Shown here: in pieces, positions 1 through 8,967 of the stretch | How the letters are laid out: each line of letters opens with the position of its first letter | How positions within the stretch are numbered: position 1 is the first letter of the stretch | Source of the DNA: Streptomyces sp. T12 | Lineage (GTDB): Bacteria > Actinomycetota > Actinomycetes > Streptomycetales > Streptomycetaceae | DNA length: 64,000 bases | NCBI RefSeq assembly: GCF_028736035.1 | Contig: NZ_CP117866.1 | Location: forward strand, 2,046,001-2,110,000 | Reading direction: 5' to 3' | Made by a program: the position numbers and the translations under genes | Notes under the pieces: generated by a model | What the model was told of the DNA's origin: nothing | Database searches by the model: none | What the model saw: the letters and a program-made list of their open reading frames with translations, nothing else

Positions 1-1291
1 CCCCGAACTTCAGCCCATCCACCGGCACCCGCTCGTCGACGCCGTGGAACATGCCCGCGAAGTCCAGCTCCGGCGGCAGCTTCAGCGGCGCGAAGCCGAA
101 GCCCCGGATGCCCAGGTCGTCGAAGGACTTGGCGTCGGTGCCGCCGGAGAGCATGTAGGGGACGGCCTTCGCGGCCGGGTCCTCGGCGACCAGCGCGGAC
201 TGCATGGCGTCCACGAGCGCCCCGTCGAAGCTCGTCTCGACGGCCTTGTCGGCGTGCACGTCCTCGCGCTTGACCTTGGGCCCGAGGATCTTGTCGAGGT
301 CGGCGAGGAACTCCTCCTCGAACCCGGGCAGGAACCGGCCGTCGACGTGCGCGGTGGCCTCGCCGGGGATGACGTTGACCTTGTAGCCCGCGCCGAGCTG
401 CGTGGGGTTGGCCGTGTTGCTGAGGGTCGCGCCGATGAGCTTGGCGATGCCGCCGAGCTTGGCGAGGGTGCCCTCCATGTTCTCCGGGTCGAGCTCGGTG
501 CCGAGCGCGTCACCGAGCTCGTCGAGGAAGGCCCGGGTCGTCTTGGTGACCCGCACCGGGAACTTGTGCCGGCCCAGCCGCGCGACCGCCTCCGACAGCT
601 CGGTGATGGCGTTGTCCCGGTGGATCATCGAGCCGTGCCCGGCGGTGCCGGCGACGGTCAGCTTCATCCAGTGCATGCCCTTCTCGGCTGTCTGGATCAG
701 ATAGAGCCGCCGCTCCTCGCTCACCGTGAACGAGAACCCGCCCACCTCACTGATCGCCTCGGTGACGCCCTCGAAGAGGTCCGGGTGCTTGTCGACGAGG
801 AACTTGGCGCCGAACTTGCCTCCCGCCTCCTCGTCGGCGAGGAACGCGAGCACGATGTCCCGCGGCGGCCTGCGCCCGCTGCGCAGCCGGTCGCGCACGA
901 CCGCCAGGGTCATCGCGTCCATGTCCTTCATGTCGACGGCCCCGCGCCCCCACACGCACCCGTCCGCGACCTCACCGGAGAAGGGGTGGTGGGTCCAGTC
1001 GTCCGCGTTGGCCGGTACGACGTCGGTGTGGCCGTGGATGAGCAGTGCGGGCCTGGAGGGGTCCTCGCCCTCGATGCGGGCCACCGTGGAGGCGCGCCCG
1101 GGGTGCGACTCGAAGATCTTCGGCTCGAGGCCCACCTCGGCGAGCTTCTCGGCCACGTACTCGGCCGCCTTGCGCTCACCGGGACCCGAGTGGTCGCCGT
1201 AGTTGCTGGTGTCGATCTGGATCAGCTCGCGGCAGAGGTCCACGACCTCGTCCTCGCCGGTGACGCCCCTGGCCGTGTCCGTCTCGCTCAC
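1..1291 (-). CDS. M20 family zinc metallopeptidase (3' end beyond window)
   Basis: Cytoplasmic M20/M25/M40 amidohydrolase of the peptidase/deacylase type. About 430 residues are visible and the gene runs off the left edge; the family is usually about 440 residues, so only the extreme C-terminus is missing. Metal-binding signatures are present: HGHTD near residues 86-90, GRGAVDMKD near 116-123 and the DEE triad near 153-155, followed by the M20 dimerisation domain. The GTG at 1291 follows GGGAGGA at good spacing. An in-frame ATG at 1333, also behind a purine-rich GGAGGG, would add 14 low-complexity residues, so the start is not certain. The substrate cannot be told from sequence; dipeptidase and N-acyl-amino-acid hydrolase are both possible. 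It is transcribed divergently from the tRNA-Leu gene. Confidence 0.9.
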   Translation of the reverse strand, partial: MSETDTARGVTGEDEVVDLCRELIQIDTSNYGDHSGPGERKAAEYVAEKLAEVGLEPKIFESHPGRASTVARIEGEDPSRPALLIHGHTDVVPANADDWTHHPFSGEVADGCVWGRGAVDMKDMDAMTLAVVRDRLRSGRRPPRDIVLAFLADEEAGGKFGAKFLVDKHPDLFEGVTEAISEVGGFSFTVSEERRLYLIQTAEKGMHWMKLTVAGTAGHGSMIHRDNAITELSEAVARLGRHKFPVRVTKTTRAFLDELGDALGTELDPENMEGTLAKLGGIAKLIGATLSNTANPTQLGAGYKVNVIPGEATAHVDGRFLPGFEEEFLADLDKILGPKVKREDVHADKAVETSFDGALVDAMQSALVAEDPAAKAVPYMLSGGTDAKSFDDLGIRGFGFAPLKLPPELDFAGMFHGVDERVPVDGLKFG

Positions 1292-1449
1292 GCTGCTTCC
1301 TCCCGCACTGTTGCCGCTGGTGGTCCCCCTCATCCTCCCCCTCCCTCCGGTTGCGCCCAAGACCGGCAGCGACCCGTCACACGCCGTTCACGCCACGACG
1401 GGGGGTGATCGGCCCCCTTCGAAAGCCTGGTAATGTTTCCTCTGTCGCC

Positions 1450-1465
1450 GCGGGGGAAACCCCGC
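1450..1465 (+). other. GAAA-tetraloop hairpin in tRNA-Leu leader
   Basis: GCGGGG (1450-1455) pairs perfectly with CCCCGC (1460-1465) around a GAAA tetraloop, 15 nt before the mature tRNA 5' end. A plausible -10 element (TAATGT, 1431-1436) lies just upstream, so the hairpin would sit at the start of the pre-tRNA. A role in 5' processing is inference. Confidence 0.4.
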
Positions 1466-1479
1466 ACGACAGACACCTT

Positions 1480-1564
1480 GTCCGGGTGGCGGAATGGCAG
1501 ACGCGCTAGCTTGAGGTGCTAGTGCCCTTTATCGGGCGTGGGGGTTCAAGTCCCCCCTCGGACA
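1480..1564 (+). tRNA. tRNA-Leu (anticodon GAG)
   Basis: The acceptor stem GTCCGGG (1480-1486) pairs with CTCGGAC (1557-1563), followed by discriminator A. The anticodon arm CTAGC-TTGAGGT-GCTAG places GAG at positions 34-36, which reads CUC leucine codons. A long variable arm, typical of class II tRNAs, and the T arm GGGGGTTCAAGTCCCCC are present. CCA is not encoded; the next bases are CGC. A strong hairpin follows 12 nt downstream. No integrase gene or repeated 3' end was seen, so this copy shows no sign of serving as an attachment site within the window. Confidence 0.97.
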
Positions 1565-1575
1565 CGCGAAATGGC

Positions 1576-1605
1576 GAAGGCCGTGACCACGAGGTCACGG
1601 CCTTC
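1576..1605 (+). terminator. Hairpin terminator after tRNA-Leu
   Basis: A perfect 13-bp stem (1576-1588 with 1593-1605) closes on a 4-nt loop directly after the tRNA gene. No long T-run follows, as is common for Streptomyces terminators. Confidence 0.8.
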
Positions 1606-1833
1606 GGCCGTTGTGTGGGGGAAGTCTCGTCGGTCGAAGATCACCAGGTCAGCGCCTGTTCCGCCGGCGCCCCGCCGCCCCGAACGGCTGCTCCGAGTGG
1701 CGTATCGAAGTGCCCGAACCTAGCGTCGTACTAAAATTTCCGGCTTGTTACGGAGCTGGAGCCGGACAACCCCAGGCAGACCTGCGGGCCCGCCAGCGCC
1801 CCGGAGCTTCCGGGATCGAGACGCGAGGACCGG

Positions 1834-4800
1834 ATGGCAGCCATACAGGAGAGCAGCGCTCTCGGCCTGCTCGGCGAAGAGATCGGTACAGAGCTCAGCG
1901 CGGAGATCCAGCAGCGGTTCGGTGACACGGCACGTTTCTCCGGGGGTCCGGCGGCCTCCCCGCGCACCCTCGTCGACGTTTTCGAGGCGTCCGTACGGTC
2001 CTATCCGGACGAGCCGGCCCTGGACGACGGCACGACCAGCCTCACCTATCGCGCGCTGGCCGTCGAGGTGCAGCGGCTGCGACGCCGACTCGCGGCCGCC
2101 GGGGTCGGGCTCGGTGACCGGGTGGGCGTGCGGGTGCCGTCCGGGACCAATGACCTCTACGTCGCGATCCTCGCCGTGCTCGCGGCCGGTGCCGCCTACG
2201 TCCCCGTGGACGCCGAGGACCCGGACGAGCGGGCCGAGTTGGTGTTCGGGGAGGCGGACGTACGGGCCGTCGTGGGGGCCGGGCACGAGCTGACCGTCCA
2301 CTCGCACAGCGAGGTTCCGGCCGCCCGTCCCGGTGCCGAGCACGACGCGTGGATCATCTTCACCTCCGGCTCGACCGGGAAGCCGAAGGGTGTCGCCGTC
2401 TCCCACCGCAGTGCCGCCGCGTTCGTGGACGCCGAGGCCGCGCTGTTCCTGACCGAGGAGCCGATCGGGCCCGGGGACCGGGTCATGGCGGGGCTGTCGG
2501 TCGCCTTCGACGCCTCCTGCGAGGAGATGTGGCTGGCCTGGCGGTACGGGGCCTGTCTGGTGCCGGTGCCGCGCTCTCAGGTCAGGAGCGGTGCCGATCT
2601 CGGACCCTGGCTGGTCGAGCAGGAGATCACCGTCGTGTCGACGGTGCCGACGCTGGCCGCGCTCTGGGAGCCGGAGACCCTCAACGACGTACGTCTGCTG
2701 ATCTTCGGCGGTGAGGCCTGTCCGCCCGAGCTGGCGCAGCGGCTGGTGACCGAGGGGCGCGAGGTGTGGAACACCTACGGGCCGACCGAGGCGACCGTCG
2801 TGGCCTGTGCCTCGCTGATGAGCGGGGAGGAGCCGATCCGGATCGGGCTGCCGCTGGACGGCTGGGAGCTGGCCGTCGTCAACGAGGCCGGGGAGCCGGT
2901 GCCGATGGGCTCCAGCGGGCAGCTGGTGATCGGCGGGGTCGGGCTGGCCCGGTATCTCGATGCCGAGAAGGACGCGGAGAAGTACGCGCCGCTTGAGTCC
3001 CTGGGGTGGGAGCGGGCGTACCGCAGCGGTGACCTCGTCAAGGCGGAGCCCGAGGGGCTGGTCTTCCTCGGGCGGGCCGACGAGCAGATCAAGCTCGGCG
3101 GGAGGCGGATCGAGCTCGGTGAGGTGGATGCCGCGTTGCAGGCGCTGCCGGGGGTGGCCGGTGCGGCTGCCGCCGTGCGGACCGCTCGCAGTGGTAATCA
3201 GCTGCTCGTCGGGTACGTCGTCACCCAGGACGGCTGGGATCACGCGGCCGCGGTGGAGAAGCTGCGGGCCGAACTGCCCGCCGCGCTCGTGCCGTTGCTC
3301 GCGCCGGTCGAGGAGCTGCCGACCCGGACCTCGGGCAAGGTGGACCGGGGCGCGCTGCCCTGGCCGCTGGAGGGGCTCGAAAGCGGTGGTCCGGCCGAGC
3401 AGCTCTACGGCACCGAGGCCTGGCTCGCCGAGCAGTGGGCCGAGGTGCTCGGCATCCCGGTCTCCGGCGCCCGCGACGACTTCTTCGCGATCGGCGGCAG
3501 CAGTCTGGCCGCCGCGCAGCTGACGACACGGCTGCGTACGCGCTATCCGAGCGCGGCCGTTCTGGACATCTACCAGCAGCCGGTGCTGCGCAAGCTGGCC
3601 CGGCGCCTGGAGGAGTCCGCGCAGGACGACGGGGCGCAACGCACGATCACCCCGGTGCCCGGGCGCGCGCAGGTGATCCAACTCCTGCTTCTCGTTCCGT
3701 TGTTCACGCTGCTCGGGCTGCGCTGGACGGTCGCGCTGGCCGCGCTCGGGAATCTGCTGCCCGCCTACGCGTGGCTGCCGACGGCCCCTTGGTGGCTCGT
3801 GGCGGTCGGAGCGGTCGTCCTGTTCAGTCCGCCGGGGCGGCTGGCGCTGGCCGCCGGTGGCGCGCGGCTGCTGCTCCGGAACGTGAAGCCCGGGCGGTAC
3901 GCGCGCGGTGGCAGTGTGCATCTGCGGCTGTGGACCGCCGAGCGGCTGGCCGAGTTCAGCGGGGCGACCTCGCTGACCGGGGCGTGGCTGGAGCGGTACG
4001 CGCGGGCGCTGGGCGCGAAGGTCGGGCCCGACGTCGACCTGCACTCGCTGCCGCCGGTCACCGGGCTGCTCAAGCTGGGGCGGGGCGCGGCCGTCGAGTC
4101 CGAGGTGGATCTGTCCGGGCACTGGCTGGACGGGGACCGGCTGGAGATCGGCGCGGTGAAGGTGGGCGCGCATGCCGTCGTCGGCACGCGCAGCATGCTC
4201 TTCCCCGGTGCCCGGGTGGGCAAGCGGGCAGAGGTGGCGCCCGGTTCGGCGGTCACGGGGCAGGTTCCCACCGGTCAGCGCTGGGCGGGCGCGCCCGCGG
4301 TCAAGCTGGGCAAGGCCAAGCGCAACTGGCCCAAGGACCGGCCGCGACGCGGGACGTACTGGCGTGTCATGTACGGCATCACGGGCTTGGCGCTGACCGC
4401 GCTGCCGGTGCTGGCGGGCGCGGCCGCGTTCCTCGTGGCCCAGGTGTTCTTCACGCCGGACGCGCCCCTGACGGGCGCCGCGCTGGCCCTCGTCCCGGCG
4501 ACGCTCGCCTTCGGGCTGGCGTACGCCGTGCTGCTCCTGATCGCCGTACGGCTGCTGAGTCTCGGTCTGCGCGAGGGCACGCACCCGACGCACAGCCGCG
4601 TCGGCTGGCAGGCCTGGACGGTCACGCAGCTGATGGACCGCTCGCGCGAGACGCTGTTCCCGCTGTACGCCGGGCTGGTCACGCCGGTGTGGCTGCGGCT
4701 GCTCGGGATGCGGATCGGGCGGGGCGCCGAGGTGTCGACCGTCCTGGCGCTGCCCAGTCTGACCACGGTCGGCGAGGGCGCGTTCCTGGCCGACGACACG

Positions 4801-5712
4801 CTGACCGCGCCGTACGAGCTCGGTGGCGGCTGGATGCGGATCGGGCGGGCGGAGATCGGGCGGCGGGCCTTCCTCGGGAACTCGGGAATGACCGCGCCCG
4901 GGCGGACCGTGCCGGACGGCGGGCTGGTCGGCGTGCTGTCGGCGACGCCGAAGAAGGCCAAGAAGGGCACGTCGTATCTGGGGCTGCCGCCGGTGAAGCT
5001 GCCGCGTGCCGCCGCCGACGGCGACCAGAGCCTGACGTACGATCCGCCGGCCCGGCTGCTGTGGGCGCGTGGGCTGGTGGAGCTGTGCCGGATCGTGCCG
5101 GTGTTCTGCTCGGCGTGGCTGGCGGTGCTGACGGTGGCGGCGCTGTGTGCGCTGGGGGTCTGGGCGCCGCTGCTGTCGGGGCTGGTGCTGCTCGGCGCCG
5201 GGGTCGTGGCGGGGCTCGTGTCCATCCTCGCGAAGTGGCTGCTCGTGGGGCGGCATCACAGCGGTGAGCATCCGCTGTGGTCCTCCTTCGTGTGGCGCAA
5301 CGAGCTGGCGGACACCTTCGTGGAGGTGCTGGCCGTGCCGTGGCTGGCGGGTTCGGTTCCGGGTACGCCGGTGATGACGGCGTGGCTGCGCGGGCTCGGC
5401 GCGCGGATCGGCAAGGGCGTATGGGTGGAGAGCTACTGGCTGCCGGAGACGGATCTGGTGACGCTTGAGGACGCGGCCACCGTGAACCGGGGCTGTGTGC
5501 TGCAGACGCACCTCTTCCACGACCGGATCTTGCGGACGGATACTGTGGTCCTCCGTGAGGGCGCGACGCTGGGTCCTGGCGGGATCGTCCTGCCCGGCAG
5601 CGCGATCGGGGCCCGTACGACGCTGGGTCCCGCCTCGCTCGTCATGGCCGCGGAGTCCGTCCCCGACGACACCCGTTGGCTCGGCAATCCGATCGAGGCA
5701 TGGCGTCCCTGA
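1834..5712 (+). CDS. Pls/PosA-family membrane NRPS (poly-amino-acid synthetase-like)
   Basis: A 1292-residue single-module synthetase with the architecture known for epsilon-poly-lysine synthetase (Pls, about 1319 aa). It has an adenylation domain (about 40-510; A3 motif near 174, FDASCEEMW with Asp226, YGPTEAT, A10 Lys502) and a carrier domain with FFAIGGSSL (phosphopantetheine serine about 557). Three left-handed-beta-helix-like C-terminal domains follow, interleaved with three pairs of membrane segments (about 615-680, 850-910, 1090-1140). There is no condensation or thioesterase domain. Hand alignment to GrsA reads the pocket as D-A-E-S-I-G-T-V-V-K. This is close to the lysine signature I remember for bacitracin synthetase (DAESIGSVCK), and the acidic third position fits a basic substrate. 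GAGGA precedes the ATG. The stop overlaps the next gene. The product (isopeptide-linked poly-amino acid or short oligomer) is inference. Confidence 0.92.
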   Translation: MAAIQESSALGLLGEEIGTELSAEIQQRFGDTARFSGGPAASPRTLVDVFEASVRSYPDEPALDDGTTSLTYRALAVEVQRLRRRLAAAGVGLGDRVGVRVPSGTNDLYVAILAVLAAGAAYVPVDAEDPDERAELVFGEADVRAVVGAGHELTVHSHSEVPAARPGAEHDAWIIFTSGSTGKPKGVAVSHRSAAAFVDAEAALFLTEEPIGPGDRVMAGLSVAFDASCEEMWLAWRYGACLVPVPRSQVRSGADLGPWLVEQEITVVSTVPTLAALWEPETLNDVRLLIFGGEACPPELAQRLVTEGREVWNTYGPTEATVVACASLMSGEEPIRIGLPLDGWELAVVNEAGEPVPMGSSGQLVIGGVGLARYLDAEKDAEKYAPLESLGWERAYRSGDLVKAEPEGLVFLGRADEQIKLGGRRIELGEVDAALQALPGVAGAAAAVRTARSGNQLLVGYVVTQDGWDHAAAVEKLRAELPAALVPLLAPVEELPTRTSGKVDRGALPWPLEGLESGGPAEQLYGTEAWLAEQWAEVLGIPVSGARDDFFAIGGSSLAAAQLTTRLRTRYPSAAVLDIYQQPVLRKLARRLEESAQDDGAQRTITPVPGRAQVIQLLLLVPLFTLLGLRWTVALAALGNLLPAYAWLPTAPWWLVAVGAVVLFSPPGRLALAAGGARLLLRNVKPGRYARGGSVHLRLWTAERLAEFSGATSLTGAWLERYARALGAKVGPDVDLHSLPPVTGLLKLGRGAAVESEVDLSGHWLDGDRLEIGAVKVGAHAVVGTRSMLFPGARVGKRAEVAPGSAVTGQVPTGQRWAGAPAVKLGKAKRNWPKDRPRRGTYWRVMYGITGLALTALPVLAGAAAFLVAQVFFTPDAPLTGAALALVPATLAFGLAYAVLLLIAVRLLSLGLREGTHPTHSRVGWQAWTVTQLMDRSRETLFPLYAGLVTPVWLRLLGMRIGRGAEVSTVLALPSLTTVGEGAFLADDTLTAPYELGGGWMRIGRAEIGRRAFLGNSGMTAPGRTVPDGGLVGVLSATPKKAKKGTSYLGLPPVKLPRAAADGDQSLTYDPPARLLWARGLVELCRIVPVFCSAWLAVLTVAALCALGVWAPLLSGLVLLGAGVVAGLVSILAKWLLVGRHHSGEHPLWSSFVWRNELADTFVEVLAVPWLAGSVPGTPVMTAWLRGLGARIGKGVWVESYWLPETDLVTLEDAATVNRGCVLQTHLFHDRILRTDTVVLREGATLGPGGIVLPGSAIGARTTLGPASLVMAAESVPDDTRWLGNPIEAWRP

Positions 5713-7133
5713 TGCCGGCCCACTCGGAGCCGGAGAGCGGTGGGCCGGCGGGGAGTGGCAGCAGTACGGCGCAGGGAGCACAGACAGCAGTGGCAGTTCA
5801 GCAGACGGCGGGCGCGGACCCGTACTTCCCGGAGCACGGCGACCCCCGGTACCGGGTGCACCGGTACGAGCTCGCGCTGGACTACCGCCCAGGCCCGAAC
5901 CGGCTCTCGGGGACGGCCCGGATCAACGCCATCGCGGGACGGGCACCGCTCGCCGAGTTCGTGCTGAACCTGGGCGACTTCAAGATCGGGCGGGTCCGGG
6001 TCGACGGACGGCAGCCGCACTACACGCACCGTGGCGGGCGGCTGCGCGTGCGCCCCGCCAAGCCGGTCCGCGCCGGGGCGGCCTTCACGGTCGAGGTGCA
6101 CTGGTCGGGCAACCCCAAGCCGGTGAACAGCCCCTGGGGCGGCCTCGGTTGGGAGGAGCTGGAGGACGGGGCGCTGGTGGCGAGCCAGCCGATCGGGGCG
6201 CCGTCGTGGTACCCGTGCAACGACCGGCCCGCGGACAAGGCGTCGTACCAGATCTCGATCACGACGCCGTCGGCGTACGCGGTGGTGGCGGGCGGGCGGC
6301 TGCTGACCCGTACGACGAAGGCGTCCACGACCACCTGGGTGTACGAGCAGTCGGCGCCGACGTCCAGCTATCTGGTCGGGCTGTCGATCGGCAAGTACCA
6401 GACGGTGCTGCTGGGCGACCCGGGCCTGGGCGGGGTGCCGCAGCACGGGCACATCCCGGCGCACCTGCTCCCGGAGTTCTCCCGGGACTTCGCCCGCCAG
6501 CCCGCGATGATGGAGCTGTTCCAGGACCTGTTCGGGCCGTACCCCTTCGACGAGTACGCGGTCGTCGTGACCGAGGAGGAACTCGATGTCCCCGTCGAGG
6601 CACAGGGGTTGTCGCTGTTCGGCGCCAACCATGTGGACGGGGCGCGGGGTTCGGAGCGGCTGGTCGCGCACGAGCTGGCACATCAGTGGTTCGGCAACAG
6701 CGTGTCCATCGCCAACTGGCGGCACATCTGGCTGAACGAGGGGTTCGCGAAGTACGCGGAGTGGCTGTGGTCGGAGCGGTCGGGCGGCCGTACGGCGCAG
6801 CAACTCGCCACTGCTGCACACCGGTTGCTGTCGACGCTGCCGCAGGATCTGCGGCTGGCGGATCCCGGGCGCAAGTCGATGTTCGACGACCGGCTCTACG
6901 AACGCGGCGGTCTCGCTCTGCACGCGGTGCGGTGCGCGCTGGGCGACATCGCCTTCTTCCGCATGCTGCGCACCTGGGGGCAACTGCACCGGGGCGGCAC
7001 GGTGACGACGGCCGCCCTCACCTCGCACGTGGCCCGCTTCGCGACCGAGCCGGTGGAGGAGCTGTTCGAGGCGTGGGTGTACGGGGCGGCGCTGCCGCCG
7101 CTGCCCGGGGCCCCGACGCGGGCGGCGGGCTAG
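5712..7133 (+). CDS. M1 family zinc aminopeptidase
   Basis: Zinc metallo-aminopeptidase of the M1 (gluzincin) family, which removes N-terminal residues from peptides. The HEXXH-X18-E signature is complete: H320-E-L-A-H324 and E343 in NEGF. A PVEAQG segment replaces the usual GAMEN exopeptidase motif, a known variant. The protein is about 473 residues and lacks the long C-terminal helical domain of PepN, so it is a short bacterial M1 type. The chosen ATG shares its A with the NRPS stop (TGATG), implying translational coupling; an in-frame ATG at 5700 is an alternative. No signal peptide is obvious. Coupling to a Pls-type synthetase suggests trimming or degradation of a poly-amino acid, or immunity, but this is inference. 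Confidence 0.9.
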   Translation: MPAHSEPESGGPAGSGSSTAQGAQTAVAVQQTAGADPYFPEHGDPRYRVHRYELALDYRPGPNRLSGTARINAIAGRAPLAEFVLNLGDFKIGRVRVDGRQPHYTHRGGRLRVRPAKPVRAGAAFTVEVHWSGNPKPVNSPWGGLGWEELEDGALVASQPIGAPSWYPCNDRPADKASYQISITTPSAYAVVAGGRLLTRTTKASTTTWVYEQSAPTSSYLVGLSIGKYQTVLLGDPGLGGVPQHGHIPAHLLPEFSRDFARQPAMMELFQDLFGPYPFDEYAVVVTEEELDVPVEAQGLSLFGANHVDGARGSERLVAHELAHQWFGNSVSIANWRHIWLNEGFAKYAEWLWSERSGGRTAQQLATAAHRLLSTLPQDLRLADPGRKSMFDDRLYERGGLALHAVRCALGDIAFFRMLRTWGQLHRGGTVTTAALTSHVARFATEPVEELFEAWVYGAALPPLPGAPTRAAG

Positions 7134-7137
7134 CACA

Positions 7138-7521
7138 ATGGCGGGCATGACCTCGCGTTCCTGCCCCTGCGGGCTGCCCAAGGCGTACGACGACTGCTGC
7201 GGCCGGTATCACTCCGGAACGGCTGCCGCGCCCACCGCCGAGGCGCTGATGCGGTCGCGGTACAGCGCGTTCGTGAAGGGCGACGAGGCGTATCTTCTGC
7301 GTACCTGGCACCCCCGGACCCGGCCGCCGCGGCTCGACCTCGATCCGCGGATGCGGTGGACGGGGCTGGAGATCCTCGCGGCGGGAGACGGCACGGCGTT
7401 CCACACGACCGGCACCGTGGAGTTCCGGGCGTCCTACCGGGGCGGGTCGCTGCATGAGCGGAGCCGGTTCGAGCGGGTGGGCGGGGCCTGGGTGTACGTG
7501 GACGGGGACTTCCCCCAGTGA
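7138..7521 (+). CDS. YchJ-family (UPF0225) SEC-C/NTF2-like protein
   Basis: A 127-residue protein with an N-terminal cysteine cluster [15 protein letters not shown], typical of a SEC-C zinc-binding motif. An NTF2-like fold follows, with the conserved YchJ stretch [25 protein letters not shown]. It starts four bases after the aminopeptidase stop, so it is probably the last gene of that operon; a second ATG at 7147 is possible. The biochemical role of this widespread family is unknown. Nothing links it to poly-amino-acid synthesis except position. Confidence 0.88.
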   Translation: MAGMTSRSCPCGLPKAYDDCCGRYHSGTAAAPTAEALMRSRYSAFVKGDEAYLLRTWHPRTRPPRLDLDPRMRWTGLEILAAGDGTAFHTTGTVEFRASYRGGSLHERSRFERVGGAWVYVDGDFPQ

Positions 7522-7611
7522 TGGCCTAGGCGGGGTCCCTACGTGACGTACACGGCCGCCCCCGGCTCCAGCCAGTGGTCCGCTCGATGTCCAGTCGTCG
7601 GCCTGCCTCGC

Positions 7612-8313
7612 TCATGGCGCCAGGATGTCCAGCTCCTGGAGGGCGCCGACCGTGATCTCGCGGGTCAGGTGCTCCGCGCGCACCGCGTCGCCGGCCCGGA
7701 CCGCCTCCGCGACCTGGACGTGCAGGGTGACCGCGGCCGGGTCGGGGTCCTCGAACATGACCTCGTGGTGAGTGCGGCCCGCGAGGACCTCGGCGACCAC
7801 GTCGCCCAGGCGGGCGAACATCTCGTTGCCGGAGGCGTTGAGGATGACTCGGTGGAAGGCGACGTCGTGGATGAGGTAGCCCTCCAGCTGGTGGCCTCGT
7901 GAGTGGGCGACCATGCCGAGGGCGCACTCGGTGAGTGCGGCGCACTGGTCGGCGGTGGCGTACTTGGCCGCCAGGCCTGCCGCGACCGGCTCGATCGCCG
8001 AGCGCAGGACCGTGAGTGAGCGCAGCTGCTGGGGGCGGTCGGCGCCGGCCAGGCGCCAGCGGATGACCTGCGGGTCGTAGACGTTCCACTCGGCCTTGGG
8101 AAGGACCGTCACGCCGACGCGGCGGCGTGACTCCACCAGGTGCATGGACTCCAGGACGCGGACCGCCTCCCGCATCACCGAGCGCGACACGTCGAAGCGC
8201 TGGGCCAGCTCGTCCGTGCGCAGGACACTGCCCGGCGGGTACTCGCCCGCGGCGATCGCGGGGCCGAGGGTTTCCAGTACATGGCCGTGCAGCCCCCGGC
8301 CCGGTGTGCTCAT
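7612..8313 (-). CDS. gntR: FadR-type GntR regulator of the gluconate operon
   Basis: A 233-residue GntR-family repressor. It has an N-terminal winged helix (DELAQRFDVSRSVMREAVRVLESMHLV, about 33-58) and an all-helical FCD effector domain with conserved histidines (HDVAFHRVIL). It is transcribed divergently from gluconokinase, and the shared 143-bp gap contains a FadR-like palindrome (8346-8360) and a tandem 13-bp repeat. Its position beside gntK-gntP and family knowledge indicate repression of gluconate catabolism relieved by gluconate or a derivative. The effector is inferred, not shown. Confidence 0.88.
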   Translation of the reverse strand: MSTPGRGLHGHVLETLGPAIAAGEYPPGSVLRTDELAQRFDVSRSVMREAVRVLESMHLVESRRRVGVTVLPKAEWNVYDPQVIRWRLAGADRPQQLRSLTVLRSAIEPVAAGLAAKYATADQCAALTECALGMVAHSRGHQLEGYLIHDVAFHRVILNASGNEMFARLGDVVAEVLAGRTHHEVMFEDPDPAAVTLHVQVAEAVRAGDAVRAEHLTREITVGALQELDILAP

Positions 8314-8345
8314 GCACTCAGCGTACGGGGCAGATCACGGAATCA

Positions 8346-8360
8346 AAAAGTCAGACTTAT
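8346..8360. promoter_or_regulatory. Candidate GntR operator
   Basis: AAAAGTCAGACTTAT contains the perfect odd palindrome AAGTC-A-GACTT (8348-8358), matching the GT-N3-AC core recognised by FadR-subfamily GntR proteins. It lies 33 bp from the gntR start and abuts the proposed gntK -35 element, so one bound repressor could control both directions. Binding is inferred. Confidence 0.5.
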
Positions 8361-8391
8361 TTGTCACAGGCTCTTGAATTCGTCGTACCTA
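8361..8391 (+). promoter_or_regulatory. Candidate gntK promoter
   Basis: TTGTCA (8361-8366) and TACCTA (8386-8391) resemble housekeeping -35/-10 elements, but the 19-bp spacing is longer than usual. It would place the transcript start about 60 bp before gntK, just before the 13-bp tandem repeat. Confidence 0.35.
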
Positions 8392-8408
8392 ATGGGTTTC
8401 AGTGTGGC

Positions 8409-8434
8409 CGACGTCGGATGTCGACGTCGGATGT
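8409..8434. repeat. Tandem 13-bp direct repeat upstream of gntK
   Basis: Two perfect adjoining copies of CGACGTCGGATGT (8409-8421, 8422-8434), followed by a partial third (CGAGG). They lie in the gntK 5' leader, 22 bp before the ATG. They could be a tandem regulator site or a slippage-prone leader; function unknown. Confidence 0.7.
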
Positions 8435-8456
8435 CGAGGAAGACAGCGAGGCAGTG

Positions 8457-8966
8457 ATGCGTACCCCCCACGTCGTCGTGGTGATGGGCGTCGCCGGCAC
8501 GGGCAAGACCACGATCGGTCCTTCGCTCGCCGCCCGGCTCGGCGTCCCGTATGCCGAGGGCGACGACTTCCACCCGCAGGCCAACATCGCCAAGATGTCG
8601 GCCGGTACCCCGCTCGACGACGCGGACAGGTGGCCGTGGCTGGACGCCATCGGCGCCTGGGCGCACGGGCGGGCCGGGCTCGGTGGGGTGGTCAGCTGCT
8701 CGGCGCTGAAGCGGTCGTACCGTGACCGGCTCAGGGCCGCCGCGCCCGGGGTGGTGTTCGTGCACCTCACGGGCGACCGGGAGGTCATCGAGGACCGGAT
8801 GGCGCATCGGCAGGGCCACTTCATGCCGACCGCGCTGCTCGACTCCCAGTTCGCCACGCTCCAGCCGCTCCAGGCCGACGAGGCCGGAGTCGCCGTGGAC
8901 GTCGCCGGGAGCCCCGAGGAGATCACCGAGCGAGCCGTCAAGGCGCTGAGCGAACTTCCCGACTGA
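8457..8966 (+). CDS. gntK: Gluconokinase
   Basis: A 169-residue P-loop kinase that phosphorylates D-gluconate to 6-phosphogluconate, feeding the pentose phosphate pathway. The Walker A motif GVAGTGKTT lies near residue 11. The family signatures EGDDFHPQANIAKM, VVSCSALKRSYRD and RQGHFMP are all present, and the length is normal for GntK. ATG at 8457 follows GAGG at five bases; GTG at 8454 is a weaker alternative. It is first in a four-gene run (kinase, permease, 5-dehydrogenase, zinc dehydrogenase) controlled by the divergent GntR. Confidence 0.95.
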   Translation: MRTPHVVVVMGVAGTGKTTIGPSLAARLGVPYAEGDDFHPQANIAKMSAGTPLDDADRWPWLDAIGAWAHGRAGLGGVVSCSALKRSYRDRLRAAAPGVVFVHLTGDREVIEDRMAHRQGHFMPTALLDSQFATLQPLQADEAGVAVDVAGSPEEITERAVKALSELPD

Positions 8967-8967
8967 C

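Noticed and set aside
1480..1564. tRNA-Leu as integration site of a mobile element
   Set aside because: No integrase, excisionase or duplicated tRNA 3' end within the window.
1720..5781. Very long minus-strand open frame (1353 codons) opposite the NRPS
   Set aside because: Frame lacks family motifs, is rich in Arg/Pro/Gly/His and shadows a well-supported NRPS gene; a GC-bias artefact.
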